Assembly: GCA_945901215.1 (NCBI GenBank)
Contig: CAMDKE010000067.1
Location: forward strand, 1-10,639
DNA from: Comamonas sp. lk
GTDB lineage: Bacteria > Pseudomonadota > Gammaproteobacteria > Burkholderiales > Burkholderiaceae_C
Reading direction: 5' to 3'
DNA length: 10,639 bases
In this document: positions 6,852 through 10,639 of the stretch, in pieces
How the letters are laid out: every line of letters starts with the position of its first letter
Numbering within the stretch: the first letter of the stretch is position 1
Translations under genes and position numbers: made by a program
Notes under the pieces: model-generated
The model's input: only the letters and a program-made list of their open reading frames with translations
Database searches by the model: none
What the model was told of the DNA's origin: nothing

Positions 6852-7579
6852 TGCACGGCCTCCAATGCTTCAAAGTCGCCCAGGTAGGCGCGCCGCACCT
6901 CAGGCCGCTCCAGCACCTCTTTGGTCGGACCCAGGGCCAGCAGGACGCCAAAGTCCAGCACCATGGTTTCTTCGCAGCAGGCCACGATCAGTGCCACGTC
7001 ATGGTCGATCAAAAACACCTGCGCGCCGCAATACGCCGGGATACCAAGGATCACGGCTTCAAGGTGCTGCGTCTCCGACTCGGACATGCCCGCGCCCGGC
7101 TCGTCGAGCATGACCAATTGCGGTTTGCCAATCAGCGCCTTGGCGATTTCTGTTAGGTGGCGCTCGCCCGTGGTCAGGTTGCTGCCCTTGCGGTGGATGC
7201 GCTTGCCCAGGCCCACGTAGTCAATGGCGCGTTGCACATCGTGCCGTGCCTCAGTCTGCGTGCTGTAGCCGGCATGGTCGGCAATGGCCTGGACGTTCTC
7301 CCACAGCGTCAGGTCGTCGGCGATCTGGTCGGTCTGAAAAGTACGGCGCAAACCCAGGTGCGCGCGCTTATGGGGCGGGATGTCGCTGATGACAACGCCA
7401 TTGACCGCCACACTTCCGCTGACCGGGCTCACAAAGCCCGAGAGCACATTGAGCAAGGTCGTTTTGCCCGCGCCATTGGGGCCGATCAGACCGACAATGG
7501 CTTTGTCCAGGGTAACAGTCAGGCCGTCAATCGGTTTGACGCCGCCAAACTGCACAGTGAGGTTTTCAATACGGATCAT
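6848..7579 (-). CDS. livG: Branched-chain amino acid type ABC transporter ATP-binding protein (LivG-like)
   Basis: This is the first ATPase of the importer, 243 residues, slightly shorter than typical LivG (about 255). Walker A GPNGAGKTT is at 33-41, the Q-loop in TFQTDQ (Gln82), Walker B LVMLDEP at 155-161 with catalytic Glu160, and the H-loop histidine in LIDHDV (His193). The C-terminal VLDFGVLLALGPTKEVL segment is a LivG hallmark. The ABC signature reads LTTGE (135-139) rather than the usual LSYGQ or LSGGQ, and the following residues are RHLTEIAKAL. That is a real divergence from the consensus but keeps the key Gly. ATG at 7579 was chosen because the protein then begins MIRIENLTVQFGG, as in the family; a longer start at 7699 would run deep into livM. 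It begins 5 bases after the livM stop. Confidence 0.93.
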   Translation of the reverse strand: MIRIENLTVQFGGVKPIDGLTVTLDKAIVGLIGPNGAGKTTLLNVLSGFVSPVSGSVAVNGVVISDIPPHKRAHLGLRRTFQTDQIADDLTLWENVQAIADHAGYSTQTEARHDVQRAIDYVGLGKRIHRKGSNLTTGERHLTEIAKALIGKPQLVMLDEPGAGMSESETQHLEAVILGIPAYCGAQVFLIDHDVALIVACCEETMVLDFGVLLALGPTKEVLERPEVRRAYLGDFEALEAVQ

Positions 7580-7584
7580 GGTGC

Positions 7585-9066
7585 TCAGCGGTAAGCGGCA
7601 AAAGGTTTGGGAAAGCGCTTGTCGATGCGCTGGCGCAGCGGCAACAGGTAGGGGTAACCCGCGATCTCCAGGCCCACCTTGGCAGCCAGCGACAGCCATA
7701 TGAGAAGCGAGGCCGTCACATAAGGCACGTCAAACACGCCAGAGGCCACCCAAGCCACAAACAGGCCGATAAACAACCAGTTCAGCACCCGCTTGATCAA
7801 GCGGTGGTCAGGCATCCAGCCCTGGCGCTCAAAGGCCCGGGCCAGCCGCAGGGACAAGGCGGCCTCGAAATCCTCGGCGCGGTCTTGCAGCCGTTTTCCA
7901 AAAAAGCCCAACAAGAGCCAGCACACCCCCGGAATGACCAAGCGAAACAAAATAGCGATTAGCGAAATGAAAAACGTCCCGGCAAAACCGGCCCAGCCCA
8001 GCGCCGCAAACACCAGGCCAAAGCCAATGGAAATCAGGCCCCAGCTGATGACGCCCTCGACGATGCGGCTCATGCGCACAAACTTGTAGAAATCGGCTAG
8101 CTGACCGGCCAGACCTTTGCGACCCTGGATCAAGGACACCAGCAGCGCAAAGCCATAAAAAGCGTTGGCCAGGTTACCGTCCACGCCGTGGTCGTTGAGC
8201 AAGGCAGGTAAGGCGCGCACCAGCAGGCCGGCAAAAATCACGCCCACCCAGTTGTAGACGCCGCCCACCACCGTGAGTGCGTAAAGCAAGATCGACTGGC
8301 TGACCGGAAAGCCGGTGTTATCCAACTGGCCATTGAGCCCGGCGATCAGGCCACCGCTCAAACCTGCCAAAAATCCCCCGAAGGTAAAAGCCCAGGCTTT
8401 GTAGTGCAGCACGCTCACGCCTGCTGCGGTGGCCGCAGCCTCGCTTTTGCGAATCAGCGCCCAGGCGCGCCCGGGCATGGTGGCGCGCTGCCACTCGATC
8501 AAGCCCAGGCCCAGTGCCAGCCAGAGCACCACATAACGGAAGTAAGCTGCGTCACTGGGGGCAATCCAGGGCCGCTGTATCAGAACCCGTTGGCCGGCCA
8601 CGATCTTGCCGGTAAAGCCGGTGCCGCCGTCGGGGAAGCCCACAACGTCAATCACCACCTGCACGGCAGCGGCCACCATCAGGGTCAGCAAAGCCAGGTA
8701 CAGACCGCGCATGCGCAGCGCAGGCAAACCCACCAGCAAACCAAACACCGCAGCCACCAGCGCGCCGGCCAGTAAAGCGACTTCAAACGGCAAGGCAAAA
8801 CCGTGGATCAGGCGCAGGCACACCCACCCGCCCACACCGGCCAGCGCAAACTGCGCCAGCGACACCATGCCCAGCTGACCGAACAGCAGCGCCACCGTGC
8901 CGGCCACCAGGGCCAAGCAGGCCACGGTGGTAAAGGTGTTGAGCCAGTAAGCGGAAAACAACCAGGGGCCCAGCAATGCGGCTAGTCCCAGCGTCACCAC
9001 TATCGGCATCACCCGGCGCAGGGGCGTGCCGGGGGGGATGTCCATTTTTTCTTTATCGCGTGCCAT
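7585..9066 (-). CDS. livM: Branched-chain amino acid type ABC permease (LivM-like) with long C-terminal membrane extension
   Basis: This is the second permease of the importer, 493 residues from the ATG at 9066. Residues 20-325 form the LivM core, with hydrophobic helices and the FGQLGMVSLAQFALAGVGGW signature (62-81). The EAA-like coupling loop is at about 199-225 (GRAWALIRKSEAAATAAGVSV), followed by AFTFGGFLAGLSGGL. Typical bacterial LivM proteins of this class end shortly after the last core helix, at about 320-360 residues; E. coli LivM is longer, mainly at its N-terminus. Here the chain continues with about four more hydrophobic segments (roughly 336-357, 360-388, 427-445, 448-470). They surround an amphipathic charged stretch, KRLQDRAEDFEAALSLRLAR (391-410). 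The start is uncertain: ATG at 9066 follows livH after 25 bases without a strong ribosome site. ATG at 9045 is possible, and one at 9126 would overlap livH. Confidence 0.88.
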   Translation of the reverse strand: MARDKEKMDIPPGTPLRRVMPIVVTLGLAALLGPWLFSAYWLNTFTTVACLALVAGTVALLFGQLGMVSLAQFALAGVGGWVCLRLIHGFALPFEVALLAGALVAAVFGLLVGLPALRMRGLYLALLTLMVAAAVQVVIDVVGFPDGGTGFTGKIVAGQRVLIQRPWIAPSDAAYFRYVVLWLALGLGLIEWQRATMPGRAWALIRKSEAAATAAGVSVLHYKAWAFTFGGFLAGLSGGLIAGLNGQLDNTGFPVSQSILLYALTVVGGVYNWVGVIFAGLLVRALPALLNDHGVDGNLANAFYGFALLVSLIQGRKGLAGQLADFYKFVRMSRIVEGVISWGLISIGFGLVFAALGWAGFAGTFFISLIAILFRLVIPGVCWLLLGFFGKRLQDRAEDFEAALSLRLARAFERQGWMPDHRLIKRVLNWLFIGLFVAWVASGVFDVPYVTASLLIWLSLAAKVGLEIAGYPYLLPLRQRIDKRFPKPFAAYR

Positions 9067-9091
9067 GTCGTTTTGTAGTGAAAGGTGTGCG

Positions 9092-9976
9092 CTAGTCGAG
9101 GTGGCTGTTGTCACGCGACAGGCCAATGCCTTTGCGCTGCTGCCACAAAATGGCCAGGATCGCGACCAAAAATGCGGCCGAAGATCCGTAACGCGAAATC
9201 TCGGGCACCAGCGCGGTCAGCGTCTCAGCCACGCCAATCAACAAGCCGCCCAGCACGGTGGCGGGCAGCGACATCAAGCGCCCGACCACGGCGGCGGCCA
9301 TGGCGGGTATCACCAAAAAGGTTAGAACGATAGGGTTCAGGCGCACCATATTGCCCATGAACAGGCCGGTAATTCCGGCAAACACGCCAGCGATCACCCA
9401 GGCCCAGGTGTCCACGCGCTTGACGCGTACACCCAGCAATGCGCTCAATACCCGGTTGCTTTGCAGGGCGCGCATGCGCAAGCCCAAAGGCGTTTTAGCC
9501 AACAACCACAGCATGGCCAACGTCAAACCGGCCGCCAAGCCCAGCGCCAGCAGTCGCGTGTAGCTAATCAGGCGCCTGCCATCGAATTCAAGTCCACCGC
9601 TGTCGGTGGGCAGCACCAGGCGACGCGGCTCGTCGCCCCAGTACCACTGGGAAATTCCCATAATCAACAGTGCAAACCCCAAGGTAGCCATAGCCCGCAC
9701 CACCTTGTCTTGGTGCGTGAGCGAAGGCGCGATGAACCGGCCATAGGCCCAGGACAGCAGCGTGGCAGCACCAATGCCTGCCACCCAACCCAGCCAATCG
9801 GCATATTCCAGGTCAATGATTTGCCAACACAGCATGGCAGCCAACCCGCCCAAAGCGCCGTAAGAAAAGTTGACGACCCCGCTGGCGCGGTACAGCACCA
9901 CCAGGCCTACGCCCGAGAGTGCATACACCGCGCCGACGCTGATGCCGACTACCAAGAATGGCAAAAACTGGTCCAT
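9092..9976 (-). CDS. livH: Branched-chain amino acid type ABC permease (LivH-like)
   Basis: This is the first inner-membrane permease of the importer, 294 residues with about eight hydrophobic segments. The family signature VVLYRASGVVNFSYGALGGL occupies 26-45 (LivH proteins carry GxINFAHG here). The coupling loop, GLRMRALQSNRVLSALLGVRV, is at about 165-185, followed by VIAGVFAGITGLFMG. The C-terminal GGLLIGVAETL (243-253) is also typical. Length and helix layout are normal for the family. It starts 14 bases after the stop of the substrate-binding protein gene, with only a weak purine-rich site. With LivM it should form the translocation channel. The substrate cannot be deduced from permease sequence alone. 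Confidence 0.93.
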   Translation of the reverse strand: MDQFLPFLVVGISVGAVYALSGVGLVVLYRASGVVNFSYGALGGLAAMLCWQIIDLEYADWLGWVAGIGAATLLSWAYGRFIAPSLTHQDKVVRAMATLGFALLIMGISQWYWGDEPRRLVLPTDSGGLEFDGRRLISYTRLLALGLAAGLTLAMLWLLAKTPLGLRMRALQSNRVLSALLGVRVKRVDTWAWVIAGVFAGITGLFMGNMVRLNPIVLTFLVIPAMAAAVVGRLMSLPATVLGGLLIGVAETLTALVPEISRYGSSAAFLVAILAILWQQRKGIGLSRDNSHLD

Positions 9977-9990
9977 CGTGCGTCCGTCTT

Positions 9991-10639
9991 TTAGTTCACC
10001 AAGCCGCCCTTGGCCTCGATCGCAATAATGTCGGCCAGATCAGAGTCCTTGGACTGAAAGCAGTCGGTCAGCGTCTTGAAGCCGTTGCCGTTGATCACCG
10101 ACATGCGTCCGGCGTGATTGGCCTGGTGGCGGTCGCCGGGTCCAAAGTACCAAGGTGCGCACAGCATGTCGGACTTGACCTTGGTCAAGCCCTTGAAGGC
10201 GGCATAGGTGGACTTGCGGTCGATAGGCCCTTTAATGGCCATCAGCGCTTCGGTAGACACGCGTGCTGCCATGTAACCGGCTTGCGAGAAGGAGTCGATG
10301 GGGTCCTTCTTGTCGCCGTACTTCTCCATGATGGCTTTCCAGTTCTTGGTGTCAGCGCCATTGGTGTCAAGCGGCTCCATTTCCATGTGGACATAAAGCT
10401 TGCCGTCCCAGTATTTGCCAGCGGCCTTGGGCATTTGCGTGTGGTAGGCCGATGTGGGCAGGCCCCACTTGATGGATTTGCCCAGGTCTTGCTGCTCAGC
10501 ACCGGTCAAAATGGGCAGCATCATGCCGCGTGGCATACCGAGCACCACACCACCGGCTTTGGCGGCGGAGATTTGCAGGGCGATGGCGTTGCCGTCGAGC
10601 TTGCCCGGATCAAAGATCACGGTGCTTACTTCAACGCCA
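9991..10639 (-). CDS. ABC transporter periplasmic substrate-binding protein, LivK-like (partial, N-terminus off the right edge)
   Basis: The frame is open to the right edge, so only the C-terminal 215 residues are seen; the signal peptide and first lobe lie outside. The visible part fits the type-I periplasmic-binding fold of the LivK/Peripla_BP_6 family. It shows a lobe-crossing strand with LDGNAIALQISAAKAGGVVLG, then a later DSFSQAGYMAARVSTEAL helix, which is typical of the family. The motif APWYFGPGDRHQANHAGRMSV near the end is the kind found in Liv-type binding proteins of aromatic-catabolic loci, though I recall this only loosely. Two cysteines (DMLCAP and LTDCFQ) could form a disulfide in the periplasm. 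A GTG at 10620 is not the start, because the frame continues upstream (GVEVST). It is followed by livH after 14 bases. The ligand is unknown; context makes an aromatic compound or a pathway-related acid plausible. Confidence 0.88.
   Translation of the reverse strand, partial: GVEVSTVIFDPGKLDGNAIALQISAAKAGGVVLGMPRGMMLPILTGAEQQDLGKSIKWGLPTSAYHTQMPKAAGKYWDGKLYVHMEMEPLDTNGADTKNWKAIMEKYGDKKDPIDSFSQAGYMAARVSTEALMAIKGPIDRKSTYAAFKGLTKVKSDMLCAPWYFGPGDRHQANHAGRMSVINGNGFKTLTDCFQSKDSDLADIIAIEAKGGLVN

Noticed and set aside
7580..7699. N-terminal extension of LivG to an in-frame start at 7699
   Set aside because: It overlaps the end of livM, and the family N-terminus begins exactly at MIRIENLTVQF.

Overview
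The window is almost wall-to-wall coding DNA, all of it on the minus strand, so transcription runs from right to left. The largest gap between genes is about 25 bases. Gene families and order match the phenol hydroxylase / meta-cleavage operons of Pseudomonas CF600 (dmp) and of Burkholderiales (tom, aph). The high GC content and these families suggest a betaproteobacterium, probably of the Burkholderiales/Comamonadaceae. That placement is an inference; there is no rRNA or other marker gene here.

The upstream half (10639 to 6111) is a branched-chain-amino-acid-type (LivKHMGF/HAAT) ABC importer. It comprises the C-terminal 215 residues of a periplasmic substrate-binding protein, permeases LivH and LivM, and ATPases LivG and LivF. 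The LivM homologue is unusual because it carries a C-terminal extension of about 165 residues with about four extra hydrophobic segments.

The downstream half (6087 to 1) begins only 23 bases after livF. It encodes the phenol hydroxylase diiron oxygenase large subunit (P3/DmpN), P4 (DmpO) and the FAD/2Fe-2S reductase P5 (DmpP). These are followed by a DmpQ/XylT-type plant-like ferredoxin, an extradiol catechol 2,3-dioxygenase (DmpB/XylE), a small GlcG/HbpS-like protein, and a 2-hydroxymuconic semialdehyde dehydrogenase (DmpC/XylG) cut by the left edge. As a pathway, phenol would be hydroxylated to catechol, the ring opened to 2-hydroxymuconic semialdehyde, and the aldehyde oxidised into the 4-oxalocrotonate branch. 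The ferredoxin would keep the dioxygenase iron reduced.

The most striking layout feature is what is missing. In the canonical dmpKLMNOPQBC order, the genes for P0, P1 and P2 (dmpK, dmpL, dmpM) lie directly upstream of dmpN. Here their place is taken by the Liv transporter. P1 and P2 are needed for an active oxygenase, so they must be encoded elsewhere, perhaps beyond the right edge, if this enzyme works. The transporter is a candidate importer for an aromatic or pathway-related substrate. No promoter, terminator, RNA gene, mobile element, CRISPR array or repeat was recognised in the window.
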